DNA of 35,528 bases from CAADGL01 sp964643885 (GCA_964643885.1 CAZXUI010000043.1:1-35528); one strand, 5' to 3'. Positions 7,957 through 17,069 are shown, numbered from the stretch's first letter. Translations and numbers: made by a program. The notes: generated from the letters alone by a model not told the origin.

Positions 7957-8787
7957 TCAGACCACGGCCGCGGCGGCCGGCCAGAGACGAACGACCGAAT
8001 CACCGTCGCCGTCGCCGTCGGAATCGCTGCCGTCGCCGCTTTCTCCGCTCTCGTCGGCCGGCGGAATGAAGATCGGCCGCAGCCAGTCGGCGAGCAGGTC
8101 GATGAAGTCGGGCGTCTGGAAGAGCAGCACCAGCCCCGCGAAGGTCCGCTGAAGCATGGCGTCGCCCCAGCGCACCGCGAAGCGCGGCTCCTCGTCATCG
8201 GCCGTCTGGGCCCGCAGCGAGGTCTTGTCGGCCGTGTCGGCGGATTGCGAGCGGGCGTCGGCCTTCTGCTGATTCAGGTCGATCCCCGCGTTCTCGATCG
8301 CATCGGTGACTTCGGAGGGCAGGTCGGACGGAATCTCGGAACCCTCAGTGCTGTTGGTGTTCGTGCTCGCACCGGTGGAAGAGCCGCCGAGACCGCCGAG
8401 GAGGCCGCCGAGATCGAGCCCGCCGCCGCCAAGCGCCCCCAGCAGCCCGGAATTGATGATCGAGTTCAGCAGGTCGTCGATGCTTCCGGAATCGCCCGAG
8501 TCGGTGCCGCCGTCGGCAGAGCCATCCGTGTCGCCGCCTTCGGGACGGACGCCCGCCGCCTGGCCGTTTCGGCCGGCGTTCACGCGGGCGTTGATCAGCT
8601 CGCCGTGGCGCTGCCGCGCGGCGTTGATGATGTTGCCCGGGGCACGGTCGCGAACGGCGCCGCCGCGGACGTTCTGGGCGGGGCTTCGGTCGGCCAGCGA
8701 TCCGTCGTCATCATCCGACGACTGCGCATACGCCCACGAGCCGGCGAGAATGGAAAGCACGAGCGAAGCGAATAGCCGAGAATGCAT
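7957..8787 (-). CDS. Secreted low-complexity Gly/Asp-rich protein
   Basis: A 276-aa exported protein of unknown function. The signal peptide MHSRLFASLVLSILAGSWAYA ends at an AYA-Q cleavage site. After it come an Asp-run, a Gly/Leu block (GLLGALGGGGLDLGGLLGG), a helical acidic stretch and a conserved-looking segment RWGDAMLQRTFAGLVLLFQ. A Ser/Gly/Asp-rich region near the C-terminus resembles acidic calcium-binding linkers, then a short hydrophobic tail. The ATG at 8787 was chosen because GGGAG lies seven bases upstream and the signal peptide begins there; a longer open frame upstream lacks both. It is divergent from the binding-protein lipoprotein gene. Confidence 0.75.
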   Translation of the reverse strand: MHSRLFASLVLSILAGSWAYAQSSDDDDGSLADRSPAQNVRGGAVRDRAPGNIINAARQRHGELINARVNAGRNGQAAGVRPEGGDTDGSADGGTDSGDSGSIDDLLNSIINSGLLGALGGGGLDLGGLLGGLGGSSTGASTNTNSTEGSEIPSDLPSEVTDAIENAGIDLNQQKADARSQSADTADKTSLRAQTADDEEPRFAVRWGDAMLQRTFAGLVLLFQTPDFIDLLADWLRPIFIPPADESGESGDGSDSDGDGDGDSVVRLWPAAAAVV

Positions 8788-8835
8788 GCCACGACTCCCG
8801 CGGTAGCCGATGGTACCCGTCAGACCCACGTCGAT

Positions 8836-8846
8836 GGTATTATACC
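8836..8846 (-). promoter_or_regulatory. Possible -10 region for the secreted Gly/Asp-rich gene
   Basis: The palindrome GGTATTATACC gives a consensus TATAAT on the minus strand (8844-8839) about 50 bases before the ATG at 8787. The plus strand reads TATTAT, which might serve the divergent lipoprotein gene. No good -35 box is visible on either strand. Confidence 0.3.
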
Positions 8847-8882
8847 TCAATCGGCCAGTCACGGTTGCGTGGCCAGGATTCC

Positions 8883-10016
8883 ATGACAGAAGGCAGGGAC
8901 GGCATGACGAGCCCGCGACGGGCGCGGTTTCGGCGGCGGGTCGTATTCGCGGCGATCCATCTCCTTGTTATCTCAACACTTACGGCCTGCGAACGGCCGG
9001 ACCCGGTCGAGCAGGCCAAACGCCGCACCGTGCAGCCGGCCCGCATCGTCGTGATCGGGCCGCACATCGGCGATCCGGCCTGGACAGCCCTCCGCAGCGG
9101 CGCCGAGAACGCCGCCGGCCGCTTCCCCAACGTCGAGATTGAATTCGTCCAGCCGGCCGACGCGACGGAGCCGGCCCTGGGCGAGGCCAGCGACGCCGCG
9201 CTCGCCCGCGACCCGCGCGCCGTGTGCGTCTTCTCAGCCAGCCCCGACCTGGCGCGCGCGACCGTCGAGCGGATCGTCGCCCGCGGCGTCATCGTCGTCA
9301 CGATCGGCACGAATGTGCCGCTGACCGGCGTCTTCGGCCATGTCGACGCAAGCATCTCGGCCGGCGCGGAGCTGCTCGGCCAGAATCTCGAGTCGATCGC
9401 CCGCGGCGGCCGCTCCTACGTCCTCGTGCACCGCAACGGCCAGCACACGACCGCGACAAACTGCTACAACCGCTTCATGCTGGCCGCACGGCTGCAATTC
9501 GGCATGTCGCTGCTCGACGAGCTGAACTCGTTCAAGGAGAAGCGACCGATCGAGGAGCTGGTCAGGCAGGCCATCGACCAGTATCAGAACGCCGCGCTCG
9601 TGGTGACCTTCGACCCGGAGCCCTGGGCGGACGCCTCGCTCGAAGAGTCGCTCGGGCCGGCGACTCGCTTCGCCACGCTCTCGGGAGCACCCGCGCTCTG
9701 GTCGGCCGTGCGGGCCAACAGGGCCGCGGCGCTGGCCGGCATCCTCGACGGTCAGCTCGGCTCGCTCGCCGTCGAGCTGGCGATGGAGGGTGTGACGAAC
9801 ACGCGGGCCCTCAGCGGGGCGGTCCGCGTCGTCGAGCGCGAGCTCATCACGCGCGAAAACCTCGACGGTTTCGTCGAGCGCTATGCCCAGGCCGCGGGCA
9901 TGTCCGCCGCCGAGCTCGAGCGCCGCAGCCGCGAGTCCCCGCGCCCGGGCGGGTCCCCTCCGGCCGGCGGCCCGGCCGCGACCGCGCCGGCGCGCGGCCC
10001 GGCCGGCGGAGAATAG
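8883..10016 (+). CDS. Periplasmic sugar-binding-protein-like lipoprotein (RbsB/LacI-type fold)
   Basis: A 377-aa lipoprotein. An Arg-rich n-region and a hydrophobic core lead to the lipobox LTAC (Cys36). The body resembles ABC-type ribose-like binding proteins: ARIVVIGPHIGDPAWTALRS is the first strand-helix unit, RGVIVVTIGTNVP the inter-lobe region, and NAALVVTFDPEPWADAS the second-lobe unit. A helix-rich C-terminus ends in a Pro/Gly/Ala-rich tail. ATG 8883 has AGGA upstream; ATG 8904 has GGCAGGG and is an alternative. There is no ABC ATPase or permease next to it, so it may be an orphan sensor or serve a remote transporter. The ligand is unknown. Confidence 0.8.
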   Translation: MTEGRDGMTSPRRARFRRRVVFAAIHLLVISTLTACERPDPVEQAKRRTVQPARIVVIGPHIGDPAWTALRSGAENAAGRFPNVEIEFVQPADATEPALGEASDAALARDPRAVCVFSASPDLARATVERIVARGVIVVTIGTNVPLTGVFGHVDASISAGAELLGQNLESIARGGRSYVLVHRNGQHTTATNCYNRFMLAARLQFGMSLLDELNSFKEKRPIEELVRQAIDQYQNAALVVTFDPEPWADASLEESLGPATRFATLSGAPALWSAVRANRAAALAGILDGQLGSLAVELAMEGVTNTRALSGAVRVVERELITRENLDGFVERYAQAAGMSAAELERRSRESPRPGGSPPAGGPAATAPARGPAGGE

Positions 10017-10110
10017 CGCTGCGACGCAGCGCCGGCTGGTGTGATCAGCGGGTTTTCGGATGCGAGCGCGCGTTGGCGGCCCGCGGGGGGTATCTCAAGC
10101 AAGCTGTTCT

Positions 10111-10130
10111 GGTGCGTCGAGGGACGCACC
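10111..10130. repeat. REP-like palindrome
   Basis: GGTGCGTC-GAGG-GACGCACC is a perfect 8-bp hairpin with a 4-base loop, followed by CTAC. Its form matches short intergenic palindromes dispersed in many bacterial genomes; only one copy was found in this window. Confidence 0.5.
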
Positions 10131-10199
10131 CTACCACTGGCGGGCGCCGGCGGGATTGCGGAGGCGCGCCGGCCGCTGTGATGGCGCGCGAGAATACTC

Positions 10200-10229
10200 T
10201 TGAATCGTGTCCGCCCGATCATCCATAAT
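10200..10229 (+). promoter_or_regulatory. Predicted promoter of the beta-propeller gene
   Basis: TTGAAT (10200-10205) and CATAAT (10224-10229) are separated by 18 bases in a locally AT-rich patch, giving a leader of about 97 bases. Eye-based prediction. Confidence 0.4.
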
Positions 10230-10332
10230 TCAATCGGCGAGCCGAGCGTCACAGTCGCTTCGCAGGCTGAGACCCCTTTCGAATACCGTGTTCGGGGCCG
10301 GCCTCAGCGGCCCTTCCCGCCCGAGGTGAAGT

Positions 10333-11469
10333 ATGAACGCCAGTTCCCGCCCCCTCGTCGCCGCAGCGATCCTGATCCTCCTGGGCGCCCCTGCGCTCGC
10401 CCAGCAGTCCGCACGGACCGGCGGCGACCCGCTCGCGGTGCAGCCACGGCTCGCCGTAGCCTGGACCGACCTCGACGCCGGTGTGGGCCTTGTGCGGGCC
10501 ATGGAGACGCGCGATCCGTGGCGCTGGGTCACGCCGCCTCTGACGGTCGGCCGGGGAGCGGTGCTTCGCTTCGCGTTCGGCCGGCTGTACGCCGTCAGCA
10601 GTGAAGACGACTCCCTGACCGTCGTGGACCCGCGAAGCTGGACGATCGAGCAGCAGTGGCAGCTTGCACCTGGCAGCCGACCGCTGGACATGGCCGTCGC
10701 GCGTCCGGATCGCGCCTACCTCACCCGCGACGGAGCCACGCACCTGCTTCGATTCAATCCGCAGACCGGCCAGTCGGACGACGTGGTCGATCTCAGCGTA
10801 TTCGGAGACGCCGGCGCCTCGCCCGACCCCGGTATGCTGGAAATCCACGACGGCCGGCTCTTCGTGCAGATCCGCCGACAGTATGTGCCGCCGGCCTACC
10901 TGGCCGTGGTCGATCTGGAGAGCGAGCAGCTCGTGCGGCCTCCCTCCGGCGAGCCGGGTATTCAGTTGGCTGGCCGGGCGCCGCATGGCAAGATGCAGCT
11001 TGTCGGCCAGACGCGGCGGCTGTTTCTCAGTGCCAGCGGTGGCTTCTTCGACGACGGCGGCATCGAGGCGGTCGAGGTCGATGCGCTGGCCTCGCTGGGG
11101 CTCGTGATCCACGAAAGCAGCGACACCGTCGGCGCCAACCTGGGTGTGTTCGTGCTGGTGACGCCGGAGCGCGGTTTTCTCACGTTCAGTACGGATTTCG
11201 CCCTGTCCTCGCACCTGGTGCGCTTTCGGACCTCCGGTAAGGTCAACTTTCCGGAAGTCTACTCCTCACTGAATTACTTCGCCCCGACGCTGGTCTTCGA
11301 GCCGCTCACGCACAGCGTTTTCTATCCGCACGGTGGGTCGCCCGACCGGGGTGTGCAGGTCTTCGACGCGACGAGCGGCGAACGGTTGAACGCCGCCTCG
11401 ATCTCGACCAGCGGTGATCCGAGCGACATGGTGCTGCTCTCTGGCAGGTATTCCGCGCCGGGCGGGTAG
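10333..11469 (+). CDS. Secreted YVTN/NHL-like beta-propeller protein
   Basis: A 378-aa exported protein with a signal peptide MNASSRPLVAAAILILLG ending near ALAQ. The rest is made of short beta-strand repeats of propeller type: GRLYAVSSEDDSLTVVDPRS, RAYLTRDGATHLLRFNPQTG, YLAVVDLESEQLVRP, HSVFYPHGGSPDRGVQVFDA. Such proteins act outside the cytoplasm as binding or scaffold modules; no catalytic motif is visible. GAGGTGAAGT precedes the ATG. The extreme C-terminus (GRYSAPGG) looks less conserved than the rest and lies where the opposing redoxin frame loses its similarity, so the 3' end may have been altered. Confidence 0.8.
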   Translation: MNASSRPLVAAAILILLGAPALAQQSARTGGDPLAVQPRLAVAWTDLDAGVGLVRAMETRDPWRWVTPPLTVGRGAVLRFAFGRLYAVSSEDDSLTVVDPRSWTIEQQWQLAPGSRPLDMAVARPDRAYLTRDGATHLLRFNPQTGQSDDVVDLSVFGDAGASPDPGMLEIHDGRLFVQIRRQYVPPAYLAVVDLESEQLVRPPSGEPGIQLAGRAPHGKMQLVGQTRRLFLSASGGFFDDGGIEAVEVDALASLGLVIHESSDTVGANLGVFVLVTPERGFLTFSTDFALSSHLVRFRTSGKVNFPEVYSSLNYFAPTLVFEPLTHSVFYPHGGSPDRGVQVFDATSGERLNAASISTSGDPSDMVLLSGRYSAPGG

Positions 11470-11880
11470 GCGTGGACGGGTCGGGGGGCAGTGGCTGGGC
11501 CGGCAGGCCGCGGCCGCTGCGGGCGTGCCCCGGTGGGCGATCCCGAATGTGACGACGCCGCGCTCCCGAAAGCGCCGCGCGACGGGTTTGAGCGCCTGCA
11601 ACTGGGCCGGACATTGCGGGCAGTCCGGCTGCAACAGGTGGATGACGGGCGCCTTGGGCTGCCAGCGCTGCTCACCTAGCAGCACGGTCAGGCTGCCATC
11701 CGCCCGGCGGATCTCGAGCAACTGGCGGTCGGTGGTCTTGAGCGAGATCGCAGGCAACTCGGAGCCGACGGTGAACTCGGCCCGCGCGGACCCGGCGAGC
11801 GTGCCCGCCGGCACGAGCAACAACCAGAGAAGTGCTCGGCCCGCACAGTGGTTGCGACGTGTGCTGACTCGCGTGGACAC
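11266..11880 (-). pseudogene. Truncated redoxin-like (TlpA/AhpC-TSA type) protein
   Basis: The first 118 residues or so (bases 11526-11880) look like an exported thioredoxin-fold protein. They hold a signal sequence (ALLWLLLVPAGTLAGSARA), the usual entry segment FTVGSELPAISLKTTD, and an active-site-like strand with CPQC at residues 87-90 followed by a helix and RGVVTFGI. After that the frame turns into Arg/Pro-rich sequence and runs antisense through the 3' end of the beta-propeller gene. The second half of the fold is missing, and I did not find it in the other frames. The GTG at 11880 directly abuts AGGAG, so the start is also poor. It lies 68 bases downstream of the lysine transaminase gene in the same direction. 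A functional short protein is possible but less likely than a decayed gene. Confidence 0.55.
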
Positions 11881-11948
11881 CTCCTTGTGGCTCGCACCTG
11901 CCTGGTTTCGCCGAATCTGATCTTCTGACCGCGGCCGCGTCTGGTGAT

Positions 11949-13319
11949 TCAGACCGCCGCCGCCTCGCCCGACCGTTGCGGCGACTGCGCCAGCCCGGTC
12001 AGCGCCTCGTCGAGTATCTCCAGCCCGCGGTCAACGTCGGCCGTGCTCACGTCCAGCACCGGCCGGAAGCGCAGCGAACGCGAACCGCACGGCAGCACCA
12101 GCATCCGCCGCTCGTAGCACGCCCGCCGCAGGGCGTCACGCGTGCGGCCGTCGGGCAGGTCGAACGCGCACATCAACCCGCGGCCGCGCACGGCAGACAC
12201 GCCCGCGTGCTTGTCGGCCAGTTGATGCAGACCGTCCAGCAGATACTGGCCCGTCTCGGCCGCGCGCTGCACGAGCTGCTCTTCTTCGATGATCCGCAGG
12301 TACTGCGTGGCGCGGACCATGTCGGCCAGGTTGCCGCCCCAGGTGCTGTTGATGCGGCTGGAGACCTTGAAGACGTTGTCGACGTCGTCGATGCGGCCGC
12401 CGGCCATCAGGCCGCAGATCTGCATCTTCTTGCCGAAGCAGAGGATGTCCGGCAGCACGTCGAAGTGCTGGCAGCACCACATGCGGCCGGTGATGCCCAC
12501 GCCGGTCTGCACCTCGTCGAAGATCAGGAGGAACTCGTGCCGGTCGGCCAGCTCGCGCAGCGCGCGCAGGAACTCGCCGCGGAAGTGGTTGTCGCCGCCC
12601 TCGCCCTGGATCGGCTCGATAATGAGTGCGGCGATGTCGTGCGGGTTCTCGGCCACGGCCCGCTCGATCTGCTCGAGCGCCTGCCGCTCGCGGGCGGCGA
12701 CATCGTCGGTGCGCTGCGGTTCGGGCAGCGAAAAATCGATCTGCGGTGCGTCGACCCGCGGCCATGAGAACTTGGGGAAGTACATGGTCTTCTTCGGGTC
12801 GGTGTTGGTCAGGCTCATGGTGTAGCCGGTCCGCCCGTGGAAGGCATTGCGGAAGTGAATCACCTGCGTACCGAGCTCGCCGCGGCCGGCGGCGAGGTTT
12901 TTGCGCACTTTCCAGTCGAAGGCGGCCTTAAGCGCGTTCTCGATCGCCAGCGCGCCGCCGTCGATGAAGAAGAAGTGCTCGAAGCCGGGCAGGCCGGCGA
13001 CGCGATCCACCGTCGACACGAACTCGGCGTAAAAGCGCGTGTAGATGTCGGAGTTCGCTACCTTCGTCGTCGCGGCCGTCAGCAGCCGCGCCTGAAACTC
13101 CGGCTCGCGCATCCGCGGGTGGTTGTGGGTGACCGGCTGGGAGGCGAAGAAGGCGTAGAAATCGAGAAAGTCGTGCCCGCCGACCGCGTCGTGCAGGTAG
13201 GCGCCGTGGCTGGCCTGGGGGTCGAGCACGAAGCCGAACCCGTCGACGAGGATTCTCCGCTTGAGCACGTTGAGCACTTCGCCGGCCGGGATGGCGTCGC
13301 GGTTATGGGTCGTCGGCAT
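11949..13319 (-). CDS. lat: L-lysine 6-transaminase
   Basis: A 456-aa class III PLP aminotransferase. The family moves the epsilon-amino group of lysine to 2-oxoglutarate, giving 2-aminoadipate 6-semialdehyde (cyclising to piperideine-6-carboxylate) and glutamate. The LAT-specific stretches are ASQPVTHNHPRM near the N-terminus, FIDGGALAIENALKAAFDWK, FHGRTGYTMSLTNTDP, LLIFDEVQTGVG (Asp stacking with the PLP ring nitrogen) and FGKKMQICGLMAGG, where Lys297 or Lys298 binds PLP. The ATG at 13319 has GGAGGTGA upstream; the extra 25 codons beyond are spurious. In actinobacteria LAT serves lysine catabolism, cephamycin synthesis or stationary-phase persistence; here a PruA-type dehydrogenase 4 kb away could oxidise the product. 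Confidence 0.93.
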   Translation of the reverse strand: MPTTHNRDAIPAGEVLNVLKRRILVDGFGFVLDPQASHGAYLHDAVGGHDFLDFYAFFASQPVTHNHPRMREPEFQARLLTAATTKVANSDIYTRFYAEFVSTVDRVAGLPGFEHFFFIDGGALAIENALKAAFDWKVRKNLAAGRGELGTQVIHFRNAFHGRTGYTMSLTNTDPKKTMYFPKFSWPRVDAPQIDFSLPEPQRTDDVAARERQALEQIERAVAENPHDIAALIIEPIQGEGGDNHFRGEFLRALRELADRHEFLLIFDEVQTGVGITGRMWCCQHFDVLPDILCFGKKMQICGLMAGGRIDDVDNVFKVSSRINSTWGGNLADMVRATQYLRIIEEEQLVQRAAETGQYLLDGLHQLADKHAGVSAVRGRGLMCAFDLPDGRTRDALRRACYERRMLVLPCGSRSLRFRPVLDVSTADVDRGLEILDEALTGLAQSPQRSGEAAAV

Positions 13320-13511
13320 GACAGTCACCTCCAGGGAGCTATGGTAGTCGCAGCGCCGAGCGCTGCAAAACGCGGCGGGCGTAGTCCCGGCCAACCTCCG
13401 CCCGGTAGAATCGTCTGTGAATAGGACGGTCGGGCCGCGCCCGGGCGTCTACCGGCGCAGGAACTGCTGCGCCGGGCGGCCCCGGGGCTCGACTTTTCGG
13501 AGGTTGGACGT

Positions 13512-15050
13512 ATGGCGCCCGCATTCAGACCGCGCATCGGCATGCTGATGGTGGTGCTTGTCTTTCTGGTCACGATTTGGGCCGGTCTGCCGGACCGCTT
13601 GCTGGCCGGGTGGTCCTACGCCCTGGAAAAGGGCCGCCTTCAGGCGACCAGCGACGAGCTGGCCCGCGTGGAGGAGGTCTCGGGCGCGTTTCGGAAGGTC
13701 GCCCAGGTGGCGATTCCGGGCGTGGTGCACATCCAGGTTTCGGGCACGATGGAAGAGCTCAAGGCGATGCGCGAGCAGATCGAGGAGCAGGTCGACCGCC
13801 CGATCGACGAGGAGACGTGGCGCGAGCTGCTGCGGCGGCACATGTCCGGCTCAGCCAGCGGCGTGATTCTCGACCAGGACGGTTACATCCTGACGAACAA
13901 CCACGTCGTCGGCGACAAGGCCGACATCCTGGTGCGGCTGGCCGACCAGCGCGAGTTCGAGGCGCGGCTGATCGGCTCGGATCCGAAGACCGACCTGGCC
14001 GTGATCAAGATCGAGGGCGAGAATCTGCACCCGCTCCGCTTCGGCGACTCCAGCCAGATGGAGGTCGGCGATTGGGTGCTGGCGGTCGGCGCCCCGTTCG
14101 GGCTGACGCACACGGTCACGCACGGGATCATTAGCGCCAAGGGACGCTCGGACATCATCACCGGCCGGACGAACATCCTCTATCAGGACTTTCTCCAGAC
14201 GGACGCATCGATCAACCCGGGGAACTCCGGCGGGCCGCTGCTGAACCTGCGCGGCGAGGTGGTCGGCATCAACACGGCCATCGCGACGAATGACCAGGGG
14301 GCCAGCGCGGGGATCGGCTTCACGATCCCGTCGAACCTGGCCCGCCGCGTGGCCGAGCAGCTCATGACGACGGGGACGGTGGCCCGCGGCTGGCTGGGCG
14401 TCTCGCTGGCGGAGCTGGAGCAGGATTTCGCGCCGCTGCTGAAGCTCGATGAGCCGCGCGGCGTGATGATCAACATCGTCTACGAAGGGTCGCCCGCGCA
14501 GAAGGCCGGTCTTCAGTGTGAGGATGTGATCGTCGAGGTCAACGGCGTGAAGGTCACGGACATTCGCCGGCTCCAGCGTGTCGTGGCGGACCTGCCACCC
14601 GAATCATCGGCCCACATGCGCATCGTTCGCGACGGTCAGCCGCGGGAGGTCGAGGTCGTTCTCGGCCGCCAGCCGGACAATCTCGAGACGGCCACGCGCG
14701 GGGCTGAGCCGATTCTCGGCCGGCCGGTCCCGACGCTGGGGCTCACGGCCCGCACGCTGCGGCCGGAGGTCGTGCGCGAGCTGCGGCGGCTGGCGCGCGA
14801 GAACGATTCCGACGCCCAGCCGCGCGAGATCGAAGGCGGCGTGCTGGTCGTAACGACCGAGCCGGAGGCGACGGAGGAGAGCGACACAGTCTCGCCGGGC
14901 GAATTCATCGTCGGGGTCAACGGGCGCTCGTTGGCCGGCGTTCCCGACCTGCTGGATGCGCTGCGCCAGAGCACGACGCGGGATGTGCTGCGGCTGAAGG
15001 TGCTGGACGAGAAGGGCGTGTCGCGCGACGTGCTGGTCGCGCCGAAGTAG
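13512..15050 (+). CDS. DegP/HtrA-family serine protease with two PDZ domains
   Basis: A 512-aa membrane-anchored or exported trypsin-like protease for protein quality control in the envelope. Residues about 7-27 form a signal anchor. A coiled, charged segment precedes the protease domain. The catalytic triad is His131 (LTNNHVV), Asp161 (DPKTDLAVIK) and Ser239 (NPGNSGGPL). A first PDZ domain starts near GWLGVSLAELE and includes YEGSPAQKAGLQCEDVIVEV. A second, more divergent PDZ occupies the C-terminus (SPGEFIVGVNGRSL). The ATG follows GGAGG at a spacing of eight. It is divergent from lat, with 192 bases between the two starts. The symbol is left open because degP, degQ and mucD cannot be told apart here. 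Confidence 0.93.
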   Translation: MAPAFRPRIGMLMVVLVFLVTIWAGLPDRLLAGWSYALEKGRLQATSDELARVEEVSGAFRKVAQVAIPGVVHIQVSGTMEELKAMREQIEEQVDRPIDEETWRELLRRHMSGSASGVILDQDGYILTNNHVVGDKADILVRLADQREFEARLIGSDPKTDLAVIKIEGENLHPLRFGDSSQMEVGDWVLAVGAPFGLTHTVTHGIISAKGRSDIITGRTNILYQDFLQTDASINPGNSGGPLLNLRGEVVGINTAIATNDQGASAGIGFTIPSNLARRVAEQLMTTGTVARGWLGVSLAELEQDFAPLLKLDEPRGVMINIVYEGSPAQKAGLQCEDVIVEVNGVKVTDIRRLQRVVADLPPESSAHMRIVRDGQPREVEVVLGRQPDNLETATRGAEPILGRPVPTLGLTARTLRPEVVRELRRLARENDSDAQPREIEGGVLVVTTEPEATEESDTVSPGEFIVGVNGRSLAGVPDLLDALRQSTTRDVLRLKVLDEKGVSRDVLVAPK

Positions 15051-15171
15051 CCGGCCGCGGCTTGCCGCCCGGGCGGTTCCGGGCTAGAACCTGCCGCGCA
15101 ATCGGCCGGCGGGTGAGCACCGCCGGCCGCCCCAACGAGACGTGTCTGAGACCCCGCGAGCCCGCGCTGCC

Positions 15172-17049
15172 ATGCAACCAGAGAGCCTCATCCAGACGCT
15201 GCGGCGCTGTTTCGCGGCCGCAATCGGCGAGATTGCCGGCCGGCCGGCCGGCGGCGAAACGGACCCGCAGATTCGCCCCGCCGGCGACTCGAAATTCGGC
15301 GACTATCAATGCAACGCGGCCATGGCGCTCGCCCGCGAGCTGAAGAGCAAGCCGCGCGAGTTGGCCGAGCGGATCAAGGCGGCGGTCGACCCGATCCTGG
15401 CCGACTTGGCCGAGCCGCTCGAGATCGCCGGGCCGGGCTTTCTGAATATCCGGCTGAAGCGCGAGGCGCTCCAGGCCCGGCTTGAGCAAGTCCCACCACC
15501 GCCGGCGGATACGCACGAGGACCGGCTGGGGATTTCGCGGGCCGATCGGCCGGGCCGGGTGGTGATCGACTACTCGTCGCCGAACATCGCCAAGCAAATG
15601 CACGTCGGCCACCTGCGCGGCACGATCCTGGGGGACTGTCTGGTGCGAACGCTCGGTTTTGTCGGCCACGAAGTGATCCGGCAGAATCACCTCGGCGACT
15701 GGGGCACGCAGTTCGGCAAGCTGATCGCGTTCTACGCCGACCGGCCGGTGCCGAGCGGCGACGACAGCGACGCGGTGCTGGATGCGATCGAAGCGGACTA
15801 TCGGGCCGCGAACAAGCGGTTCGATGAGGACCCGGCGTTTGCCGCGGCCGCGCGGGCGGCGGTCGGCCGGCTGCAAGCCGGCGATCCGGCCGCCCGGGAG
15901 ATCTGGCAGAAGCTTTATCGTGAAAGCCAGCGGGCGTTCGAGGAGGTATACGCGCGGCTCGGGGCGCTGCTGACCGACGAGGACATTCGCGGGGAGAGTT
16001 TCTACAACGATCTGCTCGCAGAGACGGTCGCGGAGCTGCGGCGGCGGTTTCCACCGCGCGACCGGAGCGCCGAGACCGGCCCGACGATGGAGGTCCGCGA
16101 AGACGCGGGCGCTCTGTGCCTGTTCCTCTATCGCGCGGGCGGTGAGCCGGCCTTCAGGAATCCAGAGGGCGGCGAGTACCCGATGATCATCCAGAAATCG
16201 GACGGGGCGTACCTCTATGCGTCGACCGACCTGGCCGCGCTGCGTTTCCGCACGCAGGAGCTTCGGGCCGACCGCATCATCTACGTCGTCGGCAACGAGC
16301 AGTCGCAGCACCTGCAAATGCTCTTCATGGCCGGGCGGATCGCGGGCTGGGCGGGCCCCGACGTACGGCTCGAGCACGCCGGCCACGGCTTGATCCTGGG
16401 TGAGACGGGCAAGAAGCTGACCGGGCGGCACGGCGGAAACATTCACCTGCGCGAGCTGCTGGACGAGGCGGTCGAGAAGGCCCGTGCGGTCGTTGAGGAG
16501 ATTTCGGCCCGGCGGGCGGTGGACACCGACGTGCCGCTGAGCGAGGAGGAGAAGTCGCAGATAGCCGCCCGCGTCGGTGTCGCCGCCATCAAGTACGTCG
16601 ATCTCTCGCACGATCGCAACACGGACTACCGCTTCACCTGGTCCAAGCTCCTGGCAATGGACGGGAACACGGCGCCCTATCTGCTGTACGCCTACGCACG
16701 CATCCGCTCGATCTATCGCAAGGCGGTAGCGCGGTTCGGCCTGGATGAGCGGGCGGCGGCCGAGGCGGTGATCGAGCTCTCCGAGCCGGCCGAGCGGGCG
16801 CTGGCACTGAGCCTGCTGCGGGCGCCGGAGGCGATCGACAAGGTCGCGGCGGACCTGACACCGCACGTGTTGTGCGCGTACCTGTATGACCTCTCGGGCG
16901 AGTTCAATCGTTTTTATGAAGCGTGCCCCGTGCTGGCCGCCGAGCAGGAACGCACGCGCCGCAGCCGGTTGAGGCTGTGTGACCTGACGGCCCGGACCCT
17001 GCGGGTCGGGCTGCGCCTGCTGGGGATCGAAACGATCGAGCGGATGTAG
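15172..17049 (+). CDS. argS: Arginyl-tRNA synthetase
   Basis: A 625-aa class I aminoacyl-tRNA synthetase that charges tRNA-Arg. The N-terminal Add-1 domain has the family hallmark GDYQCNAAMALA. The catalytic domain shows SSPNIAKQMHVGHLRGT, in which HVGH (from residue 144) is the HIGH motif. The region GETGKKLTGRHGG stands where other class I enzymes have KMSKS, as is normal for ArgRS. The DALR anticodon-binding domain fills the C-terminus (YLYDLSGEFNRFYEACPV). The ATG at 15172 fits the usual N-terminus; a GTG at 15142 would add ten residues and has no better ribosome-binding site. It ends 20 bases from the convergent ACT gene. Confidence 0.96.
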   Translation: MQPESLIQTLRRCFAAAIGEIAGRPAGGETDPQIRPAGDSKFGDYQCNAAMALARELKSKPRELAERIKAAVDPILADLAEPLEIAGPGFLNIRLKREALQARLEQVPPPPADTHEDRLGISRADRPGRVVIDYSSPNIAKQMHVGHLRGTILGDCLVRTLGFVGHEVIRQNHLGDWGTQFGKLIAFYADRPVPSGDDSDAVLDAIEADYRAANKRFDEDPAFAAAARAAVGRLQAGDPAAREIWQKLYRESQRAFEEVYARLGALLTDEDIRGESFYNDLLAETVAELRRRFPPRDRSAETGPTMEVREDAGALCLFLYRAGGEPAFRNPEGGEYPMIIQKSDGAYLYASTDLAALRFRTQELRADRIIYVVGNEQSQHLQMLFMAGRIAGWAGPDVRLEHAGHGLILGETGKKLTGRHGGNIHLRELLDEAVEKARAVVEEISARRAVDTDVPLSEEEKSQIAARVGVAAIKYVDLSHDRNTDYRFTWSKLLAMDGNTAPYLLYAYARIRSIYRKAVARFGLDERAAAEAVIELSEPAERALALSLLRAPEAIDKVAADLTPHVLCAYLYDLSGEFNRFYEACPVLAAEQERTRRSRLRLCDLTARTLRVGLRLLGIETIERM

Positions 17050-17069
17050 GTCGGCGCGGTCTCGCGGGG

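Larger units (their letters stand above)
10017..10332. other. Intergenic region with two hairpins and a promoter
   Basis: A 316-base gap with no gene. It opens with the hairpin GCGCTGCG-A-CGCAGCGC (10016-10032), which touches the lipoprotein stop codon. In the middle is a REP-like hairpin (10111-10130). A sigma-70-like promoter for the downstream beta-propeller gene lies at 10200-10229. Confidence 0.6.
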
